The position numbers and the translations under genes were made by a program. Below are positions 11,060 through 22,466 of a DNA stretch of 64,000 nt, piece by piece; the first letter of the stretch is position 1, and every line of letters starts with the position of its first letter. Source of the stretch: Iris pallida. Lineage: Eukaryota; Streptophyta; Magnoliopsida; Asparagales; Iridaceae. The notes below the pieces were generated by a model, which saw only the letters and a list, made by a program, of their open reading frames with translations, ran no database searches and was not told where the DNA came from. The stretch lies in NCBI GenBank assembly GCA_029216955.1, contig JANAVB010010791.1:8857826-8921825 (forward strand), given 5' to 3'.

Positions 11060-13394
11060 TACATTGTGGATGATCCAGTCCGGGAACACAAGGTTTGAAT
11101 AGCATAAGGCAGGAGGATAGTGATAGATCAATCAGTCCCTGTCATCGTACACATAACTAATTCAGATATACTTGTGAGGGCTACCATAAGTTTCATTCAT
11201 TTAGTTTTTCTAATACCTTGTAGTAAAGGCTATAAGATGAGATTACTAAGTTTTGTTTCCTTGAGATAAAGTATGATCCTTCTATTATTTGTCATATGTT
11301 TTATCGCTAAGTGATGCTATACATTATAGTTTTCTACTATTGGACTTGTTCTGCGAGTCTTGTCCATAATCTCATTTTGGGGATCAAAGATCGAGATAAG
11401 TGCTGAGATTTGGTAAATCTAGCATGAACAGGCTGAGACTCCAACAATCTTGGCAAAGATCTCATTTTGGTCAGGGTACCTGAATCTTGTACCTTTAGAT
11501 GCCGACTATAGGGAAAATAATTAAAATTATAAATAGTACATTGAAAGACGATATTAGTAAAGGGAATAAATATAAAACTGATAATGGGGACACTATAAGC
11601 ATTCTAGTAGTTGTATCAACGTTCAAACAAAAATACTTGTATGCATCAAAAACTTTGGATTGAGCAGGGGAAATGCATTCAAAGGGACGAACCATAAGAC
11701 TTAAATCCAATGAGAAACATGATGAATCCAGCATATATATACACAACCAAGGACCAGTTGCATGCCATTTTAAAGAGATCGATGAAGACACTAACAAGGA
11801 CCATCATTGGAATCGGAGGAAAATATTACGATATATAGTTGAAAGTAATATGCTCAAAAGTCAGAACAAATAGTGTAAACAACAATCATGTCTGAAGAAA
11901 AAAGTATTTTGCTATTGGCAGTCTGCACTAAATATATAGCTAGCGTCCATAACAATTAGCAATATTGCTGTACTTACACTGCAAAAAAAATGTCGGACTA
12001 AGAATTGGGTAATCAAAATTTCGAAAGCCTCTTTTGCTAGTGCACCTGAAGATAGTTTACTCACCCATTGGTCTTCAAGCCCTAACCTATATACTTAACT
12101 TTCTCTACTGCCATTAGATTCCAAGTAATTCTTTTGAGGAAGTTTCTACGAACTTTTAAGCAAGAGTCAAGATGAGGATATTGAAACTTTTGATATACAA
12201 TTGGTGAAAGCTGGAACATCTAGGTCCGCCTGAAAGTACAAAAGAAGTAAGGGGTAAAGAGGAAAAGTAGGTGTCAATGTGACTCAACTACTCAGACAAC
12301 CAAAATCTAACATTCTCAACAGTTATTCCATATTAGACACTGAGGATTTGTTAAGATACATACAATTTCCACAACCAATAGAGCAACTTCTCTTATTCTT
12401 TAAGTACATATATAAGTTTACCTTAACAGTGTGTATTATGTTGAAGATGTGCTTTTTCACGTTCAATATTAAATAGCATCGATCAATGAAATATAATATC
12501 CTGAGTAAATTAAAGAATTAGCAGAAAGCAAATTCCTAATCCATATGTCTTCACTTGTATGAGCATCTCTTTGAGTTGTTATGTTGTAACCCTGGAAAGT
12601 GCTTTAACTGGCAGTGATTTGTATGGCAACTATATTATGAAGTAGCTCGAAATCATGATAATGACATAACCTGTTAGCAAAGTTCAGTCCTATCGCATCT
12701 TCTTCTCGCCTTTGTTCCTTTCAGGTAAATGCTCTTCTTCTATACTACACTACTTTTTTGGCACTTTTATCCCAGATCTGGCCACTGCCAAATAAGGAGA
12801 GGAAAGCAATCTCCATATTATTGCAGAAATAAGTCTCCTGGAGACGTTAAAACCTTTATGAATATATTTATAAAATTTGAAACATATCAAATTTAGCACG
12901 AACAACTATTGAAATATGTCCGACACAACACAAAACCAACTACTAAAATGTTCGTGCTTGATACTAGCGTGTGTGGCCAATAACAAAAGCATCATCAATT
13001 CACTAAATTCGCTATATGAGAATTTTTAACAATTATTTTGAATTGGTGTAATTCCTGATTCAACTAAACCCTAAGTTAAAAAAATAAAAAAATTATGGCA
13101 ATTATAAGAAATCAAATTCTTGGGCATACCGAGACTCCAAACATTCATGGTTCTGTAACACAGCTATGAAATATAGATAATATATTTCTTTTATGTTCTA
13201 GGAATATTTGGGATAATTTGATACATGATAGAAGAATTATTTTGAACTTTAGACTCGAAGTCTTCTAAGGTTTTAACTTATCTAATATGAATATCATTCA
13301 ACTTCAGATGAAAATTATTGCAAATGAACAAATAGTCCATCAAGGTTAATTATTTAAGTAAAACAATGTAAACAACGACTTAAGCAGGGTGTAC
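11060..13394. other. CACTA interior, no gene recognised
   Basis: AT-rich sequence with only short frames in both strands. It may contain introns and decayed exons of the captured genes on either side, but no further V-ATPase or NPF motif could be read with confidence. Confidence 0.4.
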
Positions 13395-13502
13395 CTTCAA
13401 CAAAACTAGCTTAAATTCCAAAACTTCATTATATGTCTGTCGTAGCTTCTCACTGTTTGTGTTCATTTCAAGCAATTCAGCCTCATGTTCACCCAGTTGA
13501 AT
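13395..13502 (-). pseudogene. Captured V-ATPase subunit a exon (second of two)
   Basis: Thirty-six codons on the minus strand match the N-terminal cytosolic arm of vacuolar proton-ATPase subunit a (LGEHEAELLEMNTNSEKL then TYNEVLEFKLVLLK). The exon is framed by an acceptor (TTTTCAG) and a donor (AAG then GTACAC), both in phase 0, and has no lesion. The upstream exon lies 76 bp away across a GT-AG intron. Later exons (the AGEFF region) were not found, so only a fragment of the gene is present. Confidence 0.85.
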
Positions 13503-13578
13503 CTGAAAACATGTATTGATCTTCAATACAATTATATGATAACTTATTGCTCGAGTAAAAGTATGAAGGACTAATTAC

Positions 13579-13701
13579 CTCTAAATCCTCCAAGTCAATA
13601 TTCGGTTGCAAAACAGGGTGAGCAGAACATGCAATACTTGCCTTGCTAATTTGATCACTAAAAAACCTTAATTTTCTCGACATCTTTCCACATTGCTTCA
13701 C
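13579..13701 (-). pseudogene. Captured V-ATPase subunit a exon (first of two)
   Basis: Forty-one intact codons (VKQCGKMSRKLRFFSDQISK ... NIDLEDLE) match the family block CGEMARKLRFFKDQ followed by an IDLDDLE-like motif. It begins after ATCAG and ends before GTAATT, so exon-intron structure was retained. That indicates DNA-level capture rather than a retrocopy. The preceding N-terminal exon (MRSEPM, GLVQFKDLN in the family) was not found upstream. Confidence 0.87.
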
Positions 13702-13709
13702 CTGATAGA

Positions 13710-15239
13710 TAGTTTGTAGACACCATGGAATCAATTCATTTAGATATAATCATAATGGTATTTACATAATTAAAGAGCATACAGCCTGATTACGTCAAGC
13801 TTCATCCACATGTATTAGAGCCTCCAGTTAATATAATTATGGATCAGTTTTACAGTTTCCTTAAATCTGGAAATACTAATTCAGATCTTAGTAAATATAA
13901 CTAGGACAATCCATGATGCTACGAATCTAAAATGCAGAGGGCTAAAGATCAAGACATCATATACACAATAATTAGAAAAGGAAATAATTAAAAATATAAC
14001 AGATAATTTAACTTCTGTCATGTCTAATTCACACACAGATTCAACACATACGAACTACAAAGGTTCATCCCAACATGCTGCTCTAAAACGTGTACATACC
14101 CAAATACACACGCACACATGATCCTATGACAGTAACCCACTTGTAATCTTGTACTGTTTCCCTGTGTAACTGATACACAAAAATTTCTATACATAGGACA
14201 CACCAATCCCCCATATATCTATATACCTAGCCTAATTTATCATACGTAATTAACAACTAATATATCTAATAATATCTAGATGAATAGAACACCAAATAGC
14301 TGTCTAGCATTCTCTACATAAAGAAGAAAAGACTGCTATGCAGCAGCTTCTACCGAGCCTATTGCAGACTGCATTTCATTGAAGAAAAAAAATGTTGTAA
14401 TATAGAAAAAGTAATTTTGGGCAATTGTATTGAGAAAGATAAAAGAAGCAGTACTACCTAATAAACCTATCAACGGATCAAGATAAGGAAGGATCTCTCA
14501 AGAAAGACCCACAAAGATCAAGTTGCATCTCTCCTTCACTTGGCACATATCTAAGACTTTCTTCGATCTAAGCGACACAGAGCAATTCCTCTTTTGTTGC
14601 CGCTCTAAGTCTAATCTCGTCAACCTCATTGGATGTGAGACACTCGAACAAGCAAGCCAATTCCAATCAACTCCTCTCGATCTTTCGGACTAGCTTAACT
14701 AGACTTCAGGCAAACCTCTTGTTCCCATGAGTGGAATATGGATCAAAATAACATCTTTTTCATATTTTATTTAGGAAAAACGATTGCGGTGGATTCCGCG
14801 ACTGTGACGTTGAGTGAGGCGGTCGACGCCGTGACCGTAACCGTGAAGAGAAAAACAAATCAGTCTCAAAATAGAACAAAACCCTAACCTCATTGTCGAG
14901 CAAGAAAGCGGTCGAAAGGGGTGGCGGTCGACGGGGATGGCACCGTCGTCAATCTCGACGTTGCAGATGTCGAAGTCCTGTCCTTGAGGTGGGCAAAGAG
15001 AGACTTAGAAGTCGCGCTCGAGAGAGGGGAAGCTCGAAACCTTAGTTTTTATGGTCGGTGCGCTAATTTTTTAGAGACGAAGAATAAGAAATTGAGTAGT
15101 AGGAAAGAGAATTTGGTCGTTGAGAGGAATGCTCGAGAGAGGTTAAGTAGAGGGAATCGTGAAAAATTAGTGCGGGAAGTAAAATTTTCTTAATTGAAAC
15201 ACTTAAGTGTCGGGATATATAAAAAATAAGTGCAGGGAT
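13710..15239. other. CACTA interior, unassigned, including a short ORF at 14921-15193
   Basis: No recognised gene. A 90-codon plus-strand frame (14921-15193) is rich in Arg, Glu and Lys and follows a GC-richer stretch containing repeated GTCGACG-like units. It resembles nothing I can name and may be the remnant of another captured first exon. The rest is AT-rich. Confidence 0.35.
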
Positions 15240-15412
15240 TTTTTTTCATTCTAACGGTTTTTAGTGTCACCAAAATTAAAAAAATTAAAAATTAAATTTT
15301 AGTAACATTTTTTTATTTATTGTAACGGTTATGATCGTTACAAGACTGTCATGGTAATAACTGTTACTAATAGCAAAAAAATATGTTACAAATTGTCTAT
15401 TTTGGTGTAGTG
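15240..15412. repeat. Right subterminal and terminal inverted repeat of the CACTA element
   Basis: GTAACGGTTATGATCGTTAC and GTAATAACTGTTACTAATAG units precede the terminus GTCTATTTTGGTGTAGTG, the exact inverse of the left 18 bp. Confidence 0.88.
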
Positions 15413-16800
15413 CTCTATCTTCCCTTGGAAAAATATATTCCAACCATGAGAAGATAAGCAAAGTACTAAAAGGATTATCGATGATATGGAATCCCAAGGT
15501 CACGGCGATTATCGAAGGAAATGATCTTACGGCTATGTCACTAGAAACTCTGATGGGCAAGCTGATGGCACATGAGCTCGACCTCAAAGATTTTGAAGAA
15601 ACTGCTTCAAAAGAAAAAGAAATTGCCTTAAGAGCTCATCGCCAAAAAACCATTTCAGAGGAAACAGATGACGACGATTTCGAAGGTGACGATCAAGCAC
15701 TCATGGTTCAAAATTTCAAGAAGTTCCTACGCTTCAACCGAAGGAAGAAGGAACAAAAAGATGATGAGAAAGAACCCACCTGCTTCGGATGCAAGAATAC
15801 GGGACACGTTAGAAAAGATTGTCCTGTAGCAAAGAAAGAAAGCATATATGAAAATCCGTACAAGAAGCCAACCTAAAGGAAGTATGCCAACACTAGCATC
15901 TGGCACGAAAGCGAAGCCAGTGATTCAGACGAAGAAGAGGACTCTCCGCAAGACACGCAAACGTCTGCCTAATGGCAACTTTAGATAAGGTAAATGATTT
16001 TTTTGACGACTTTTCTTTTGATGAACTAGGTGATACCTTTAGTGATCTACTTGAAGACCACAAAAAGTTTATTAACAAATATAAACATTCTAAGGATAAA
16101 ATTATGACTCATGAAGCCGAGATCCATAGACTTTCATGCTTATTAGAAAATATTAGAAATACTACACCCACAAAAAACACTGAAGAGGTATCTAAGCTTA
16201 AGTTAAGCTTACACGATGTCAAATCTCTTATTGAGAAGCAAACACATGATATCACTACTTTAAATAAAGAACTTGATGAAGAGAAAAATAAGTACATGAT
16301 TGCTACTGGTAGAATAAATGGTCTTACTGCTAAATATGATGAGTTGCATGTTGTCTCTAAGAAATTAGAGACTAGACTGGGTAAACAGGTTATTCAACCT
16401 CAAACTCAGTCTCATAATCACAACACTTACACTAAACACCAGACGGCTGAACACAAGAGAGCACATCATTACAAGAACACTCATCCACATACCACACAAA
16501 AATATGCCTTTATGTACACCTACTCCCATGCAACACGTAAAAAACACACATGTAGTTATAATCAACCTGCTGCTACACGTAATTATTATCATCATTCTAC
16601 TACTACACATAGTTATCATCATCCTACACCCATATATAGACATCACTATCATTACGCACCCAATACCAATATGCATGCTACAATGTACTTACTGTGGTTT
16701 ACATGGACACATATCACCATAGTGTAGAATTAGAAAGCTAATAGATATTAATCTATATGCATGGGTATCGAAGACTAACTTTTCAGGTCCCACAAGAATT
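15413..16800 (+). pseudogene. gag of element B, central and C-terminal part
   Basis: Codons continue in frame from 9263 across the CACTA insertion (SSLGK..., then NPKVTAIIEGNDLTAMSLE). The first CCHC knuckle is CFGCKNTGHVRKDC. A TAA at about 15874 and another at about 15970 break the frame. A later open stretch (15972-16727) carries the predicted coiled coil and an unusual His/Tyr/Thr-rich segment (about 16400-16670). The second knuckle (CTYCGLHGHISP) is read in a shifted frame and lacks its last Cys because of a stop. Confidence 0.85.
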
Positions 16801-16849
16801 TAGGCACCAAAGGTTACATCTACTCATGGTTTAGGTGGACCTTCCTTTT

Positions 16850-17785
16850 CAAACTAGAAGCAAATGGATTCTCGATAGTGGATGCTAGCGACATATGACT
16901 GGAGATGCTAATCTATTCACAACACTATCGATGAAAGGGATGGATATGTATCCTTCAATAACAATCTGAAAGGCAATATCATAGGTAACGGTATAATTGG
17001 TTATCCTCCTTCTCCCATTATTAAGGATGTCTGTTTAGTGACCGAGTTAAAGCATAACCTGCTCAGTATTAGTCATCTTGTTGATCACGGATATGATATT
17101 AACTTTGGTAAAACTAAATGCTTTATCTATGATAGATCATCTGGTTACATCGCTTTCGAAGGGATAAGGGAAAATAACATATATATTTTCTATCTATCTA
17201 GAGATACTAACAGTATAGGTAGATGCCTTTACGCCCACAAAGATGAAAGGCTATTATGGTATCAGCGTCTCGGTCATGCTAACATGGATACTATATCGAG
17301 ACTATCTACCAAGAAGCTAGTAAAAGGATTGCCTAAAATACCATTCAAAAAGGATACGGTATGTGTCGAATGTAAAAAGAATAAGGCTACCAAATCTTCT
17401 TTTAATTCCATCAACACTATAAGTACCATTCGACCATTGTAACTACTCCATATGGATTTATTTGGTCCTAGTAGAGTATCCAGTCTCGGCAGGAAACTCT
17501 ATACTTTCGTTATTGTTGATGATTTTTCAAGATTCACTTGGGTTTTCTTTCTTACAAATAAAAATGATACCATTTCAGTTTTCAAAGTTTTTGCTAAAAA
17601 TGTCCAAAACGAAAAAGGCTACATGATTACTCGTATCCGAAGTGATCTTGGTGGCGAATTCAAAAATTCTGATTTTGAAAAGTTTTGTGATTTAAATGGC
17701 TTTAATCATGAGTATTCTTGTCCTATAACTCCTCAACAAAATGGTATTGTAGAGCGGAAGAATAGTACTTTTGGTGATATGGCTA
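16850..17785 (+). pseudogene. pol of element B, protease and N-terminal integrase
   Basis: Protease remnants (KWILDSGC, a stop, then RHMTGD) begin near 16858, and here the catalytic DSG is kept. The frame from 17038 covers the protease C-terminus and the integrase HHCC finger. A TAA at about 17440 replaces a Gln before HMDLFGPSRV. The integrase core follows with RSDLGGEF in place of the usual DHGG or DNGG, and PQQNGIVERKN. The gene is cut at GDMA by element D. Confidence 0.88.
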
Positions 17786-20700
17786 TGTAACACCCAGTTT
17801 CTAAAATGAGAGTAATTTTGAAATTTTGTATTTTAATTTATTTAATTATGATATTTATTTAATAATATAATTTTTGGTAATTTTTAATCATTTTTTTAAA
17901 CCATTTAAATCATGACTTGTGATTTTGGTGCTTTGACTAGTGTAGCCTTAGACTGTTGACCTAGAGCCTAGTCATTGTGATTAGGATATTTGATTAGTAT
18001 ATTTTAGCCTAGAGGATATTTTGGTCATTTTAGAATTTATTGGAATTTTTAGGAATTTTTAGAATTTATTTTGGAATTGTTTGATTGAAGGTTGACTAGG
18101 TTGACTTTGACTAGCTTTGACTTGTGACCTAACCCTAGTTAGGTTGGACTTGACTAGATATGAGTTCCTAGGTTAAGTTAGGTCAACCATACTCTAGTTA
18201 GTGCAAACATTGGAGAATATTGAGTTTTGAATGGAGAGATTTAACCACAAGCCATGACTTGTGACCCTTAAGTCATTTGTTTAATAACTAGGCCCAAAGC
18301 CCAAGACAAGTTTCAAAACCCTAACCCTAAGCCTTAGTGGCCAGCCACCATATCCTCCTTGGGAACACCACCCTATAAATACTCTCTTAGTTTAGGGTTG
18401 CCTCTTTTAGGAAAGCTCAAGTTTAGAAGGAGGTGAGTCCTTGTCTTCATTAATTCACCATAAATTCATTTTAGGTCCTAAAATCACCAAATCAGTTGCA
18501 ATGGGTTCTAACACTGGTATACTTGCTGTTGTTGGAGTTTTATTTCAGTTTGTGGTGATATTGGTGGATTGGGACATCAAGGAGAAGAGCTTTGAATAGG
18601 GGTTTTTATTGGAAAGTTCAACAATAGGTAAATTCCTCATCCCTTCATGAAATTTTGTTTTGTCTTCGTCATTAGGGAGCCCTAGGAGTCCCCTAAGCAT
18701 CAGTATAGGTTTTGTGTCGGGTATCCTAAGTTTCGTATCCATTTGGACACGTATCATGATTGTAGTATAGGTGTTTGTCGAAATGCCACTGAGGGCATTT
18801 CGATTTGTTTCATACAATATTTTTGATTGGAAATTTGTGTTTTGGTGTTGTTTATCCATTCCTCGTGCACTGGGATTGATTCGTGCACATTTTTTGTCGT
18901 TTGGACATGCGTGCACACGCTGACACGCACGCGCGCGCACTGCTACAGGGATGCCCTGCAACTCGGGGTTCTTCCTGGACACGACACGACACCATTGGTG
19001 ATGATATTTTGGTGACACTTAGGACACGTGACTGACACGACTCTGACCAATTTTCAGCTCGTCTTATCGAGCAGTTTGGGAGAAATCCCAACCGCACTGT
19101 TCCTTTTCTGTCTGTGCACACGAATTTCCTGGCCACTGATACGGCCCTATTTCTGTGGACACGATACCCTAGGACTCAGTGCAGGTGTTTGGACACTTAG
19201 CTGGACACTAGGAGTACTTGTTAACACAAGCACGAGACACTTTGGTGTCCTGTGTCGTGCACACGACACGAGTGCACGTGTGCACGAGACAGTGCACTGA
19301 CAGTACACTGTGTGTATTGGTTTTGAATTCTTGCATTGGACACGCCGTGTCCGGCCTTGGGGGACACGAAATAGATGTGTGGGGTTTGTGCACATGGGGT
19401 TCTTCTTTTACCAACCACTGATTTGTGTTTTAATGTGATTTTTGGTTGTTAAATCTCTCTTTCCCTAAATCCTGATACATTAGCATCCAGTTTCATTTCT
19501 GAAATTTTTCCAAATTTCATATTTGGTTTTGTCTTCACTTTTAACCCATTAAACACTGTTAATTGCAAGTTATTAAATCCCTAACATGTTCACCTAGTTG
19601 TTATCTAAGGGTATGCTAAATTTTGGTTGAATTGACACTGTTTTGAACTGATTTAGACTGTTGGTTCCTGTTTACTGAGATTAGGGACTGTCAAATGGTT
19701 TATATTAACTGAATGTTTAGCTGAGAATACATCCTCTATCACCACCAGGCTACACATAAACCTGAGATTTATAGGATAGCACACTACCTTGCATTGCCCA
19801 TTGTTTTCTCACAATTGCTCACTGTCCTCTACACTAACACACATGGCATCATCACACTCACTGTTTCTTACACTCTTTCACTCACATATACCTACAGACT
19901 CATGTGATTCCTATCACTGATTTTGAGTGTTGGTTATGACTGTATGGAAGTTAAATTAGTTGGGTTAGAGGGAAATCACTGAATAGTTTTTTTTGTGTAT
20001 TGATTGGGATGTATATTCCTAAGTTTTAATTCACTGATTTCCTTTCCTTTTCAAATGAATGTTGATTTCATTAGTTAACACACATTTTTCCCCCATGGAA
20101 ATCTGAGAATTTAACCAACCAATTCCCTTAGAACTGTAAGTTATTTCCCTTCCTTTTGTAATGCTAAGTATATGCATGTGTGAGACTTGAACTATTTCCT
20201 TTTTTTTTGTTTTACTGTCAATCGATTTCCTTTCTTTTTGCAACCTGAGAATCATGTTTCCTAAATACCTGAATGCTTGTTACTAAATTTTCAGTTTAAT
20301 GTAAACCTGAGATTACTTCCTATTTGAACTGAGGTTGATTTCCCTTTTTCCTTAACTGATTTCATGAATGGTATTCCATTGTAACTGTCAACTGAATTGT
20401 TCTCTTTAACATGTCACTGATCTCAGGTTTTCATGATACTCACACACACACATGAGAGTGCATTGCCCTTTCCATTTTCTATGTTTATATATGTTTTGAG
20501 AGGTATATATATATGTATCCTATATATATGTATCCTATATATGTATCCTATATAATGTATCATTGTGTTGTACTTTTATATATATATTAGGTATATAAAT
20601 GTATGTATGGTATGTATATGATAGCCTATAGGCTATGAATATTCTAAGTTAGATTATAATATATCCTTCTGTGTATTATTCTAGATATAAGTTTTGTCAT

Positions 20701-22230
20701 ATAGTCATGTGTTATGATGTGGTTCATAGGCATGATAGCCTATAGCCTATAGAAGTGTCTGTGGGTCAGTGTAGTGTCTAGATTAGAATTGTGCAGTCTT
20801 GTTAGACTTGGAATAGGCTAGTTAGCCTAGGTTAGACTAGTTTAGACTTGATTAGACCTAGTTGACCTAGTTTGACTTCTAGGGTTGACCAGAGTTGACC
20901 AAGAGTTGACTTGGGCCTAGATTGACCTAGATTCATGTAGAATGCATAGTAGAGTTTCATTTTATCATTTTAGACTTGTTGTGACTTGTACTGTTCTATA
21001 GGAGACAGACACCCCTCCTCGGACAGTATATTCTCTTCAGACACTCAGGCTATCAGGCGAGTACATTCTCTGACCGTTTCATACTTGTATGGATTTACAT
21101 TCTTGCTCTAGATTACTGTACTTGATGCTGACACGACTGTTATCACGGATTGGTACTATATGGATCTCCTTTTGGGATGTTATCCCCTTGTATTCACTAG
21201 ATACATATTGTGATGTGCGTTTCACTTCCATATTGTATTTATTGAATACCCATATCCTTGTATACTCATTGCATATTGTACTCTCATTATCACATGAGCC
21301 CAGGGATAGACCATTGTACACTATTGTATAACATTGTACATCTATTGTATAACATTGTACACTATTGTATAAGATAACGTAACTGGAGAAGATCCTTGTG
21401 TATTGATTAGGGAGGGGGAGTAGAATTGGTTATGTACTCAAATCCTATTGTACAACATTGTATAACTATTGTATATGTCTATTGTACATCCACGTACAAT
21501 GGAGTTACCATTGTATTTTCCTAGCCCGTTTACATAACCAGATTGTACTCTAAAATCACATGTTCCTTACAGTTCTTACTTATCATATTAGATATTTCCT
21601 GTTATCAAATCTCTACTGTTTTTCAATATCTTCTTCTTTCAGCGTTTCATGTACTTTACTCTATTGCATGCTTTATATTTCCTAACTCGATATGAACTAC
21701 GTGAGATATTTTGTGCTCGCTCCCGTCCTGACTGGACCTGTTGAAAATTTTACAGAGGATGAGGAGGAGGCCTGCATAGACACCTACTATGGGGCAGCTG
21801 TAGATGCCATGTGTGACCCAGATCTCCAGCCTGATCCACTAGTTTAGAGACTGAGGCTCCCTAGTCTAGGTTTTCTATTTTCTGTCATTTGAGATCTAGA
21901 TTGTATATATTCTTTCTTTTCAGTACTAGAGTCTTGTATTGAGCTGGATGTTCTGATTTGTTATGTCAGTAGATACTTAGACTCTTTCTCTCTGATTGTA
22001 TCCTGTGGATCTTTATTCCAGTATCTATCTATCTTTATTTTCATCATTCTGCCTTAGATGTGATTGAGACTGTATATTGTTATGTCACCTCCATTCGGAG
22101 TGTTTATACTGTACAGGTACCTTTATATTGTTAGATGATTGACCTAGGACAGCGTTCTACCGCCGATACTGCGGCGTAGGCTGGGCATCGTTACGTTCTC
22201 GTACCCTCACAGTGGGTGCGGGTCATGACA
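17786..22230 (+). repeat. 5' LTR of element D (4445 bp)
   Basis: A TATAAATA box lies at 18374-18381, preceded by AACCCTAACCCTAAG. Regions inside include a stretch dense in GACACG and CACG units (about 18880-19395), TATATATGTATCC repeats (20506-20565), and alternating ATTGTACA and ATTGTATA units (about 21312-21370). Acceptor-like TTTCAG and TTTTACAG sites occur near 21643 and 21757. Short reading frames seen here recur in the other LTR simply because the repeats are recent copies; none resembles a gene. Confidence 0.92.
18374..18381 (+). promoter_or_regulatory. Probable TATA box of the element D LTR
   Basis: TATAAATA preceded by CACCC, about 590 bp into the LTR; the same box is at 24911-24918 in the 3' copy. 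Confidence 0.5.
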
Positions 22231-22466
22231 CGTTTTTAGTGGTGGCCCATGCAGGTCGAGTTTATGTAGTGGTATTCGAACTAGAGTATCACTACAGCCT
22301 GCAGTAGGATAGGGATATTTTTAAAGGTACTCAATCACACTAGGAAAAACTCATATCAAATTCATACCATCTCAGTTCTTGCTGATATTGTTCTCCTTGA
22401 ATATAACTGTCCTCCTTTGCTATTTTGACTCATTCTCAGCGATTGTTTGTTTGATCTGTCTTCAGG
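22231..22466 (+). other. Leader and unusual primer-site region of element D
   Basis: Directly after the LTR the sequence reads TTTTTAGTGGTGGCCCATGC. The related fragment F has the same bases at the same place. The Met-tRNA signature TGGTATCAGAGC is absent, and I cannot assign the tRNA that would pair here. The leader then runs to the gag ATG at 22467. Confidence 0.5.

Larger units (their letters stand above)
9264..15412. mobile_element. Element C: CACTA (En/Spm-type) DNA transposon carrying host gene fragments, no transposase seen
   Basis: The ends are perfect 18-bp inverted repeats starting CACTACACCAAAATAGAC, flanked by a 3-bp duplication CTC (9261-9263 and 15413-15415). Both subterminal regions are filled with short direct and inverted GTTATTACCGTGAC and CGGTTATAACCG-like units, as expected for transposase-binding regions of this superfamily. 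I recognise no TNPA- or TNPD-like coding sequence in 6.1 kb, so it appears non-autonomous. The interior holds remnants of at least two plant genes (NPF transporter and V-ATPase subunit a). Confidence 0.93.

Noticed and set aside
18313..18332. Telomere-like AACCCTAACCCTAAG in the D LTR
   Set aside because: Only two units next to a TATA box; similar AAACCCTA motifs are common promoter elements in plants, so this is not a telomere remnant.
18852..19136. Open frame of 94 codons on the minus strand of the D LTR, also open in the other LTR
   Set aside because: Identical reading frames in two recently duplicated LTRs are not independent evidence; the sequence is repetitive GACACG and resembles no protein.
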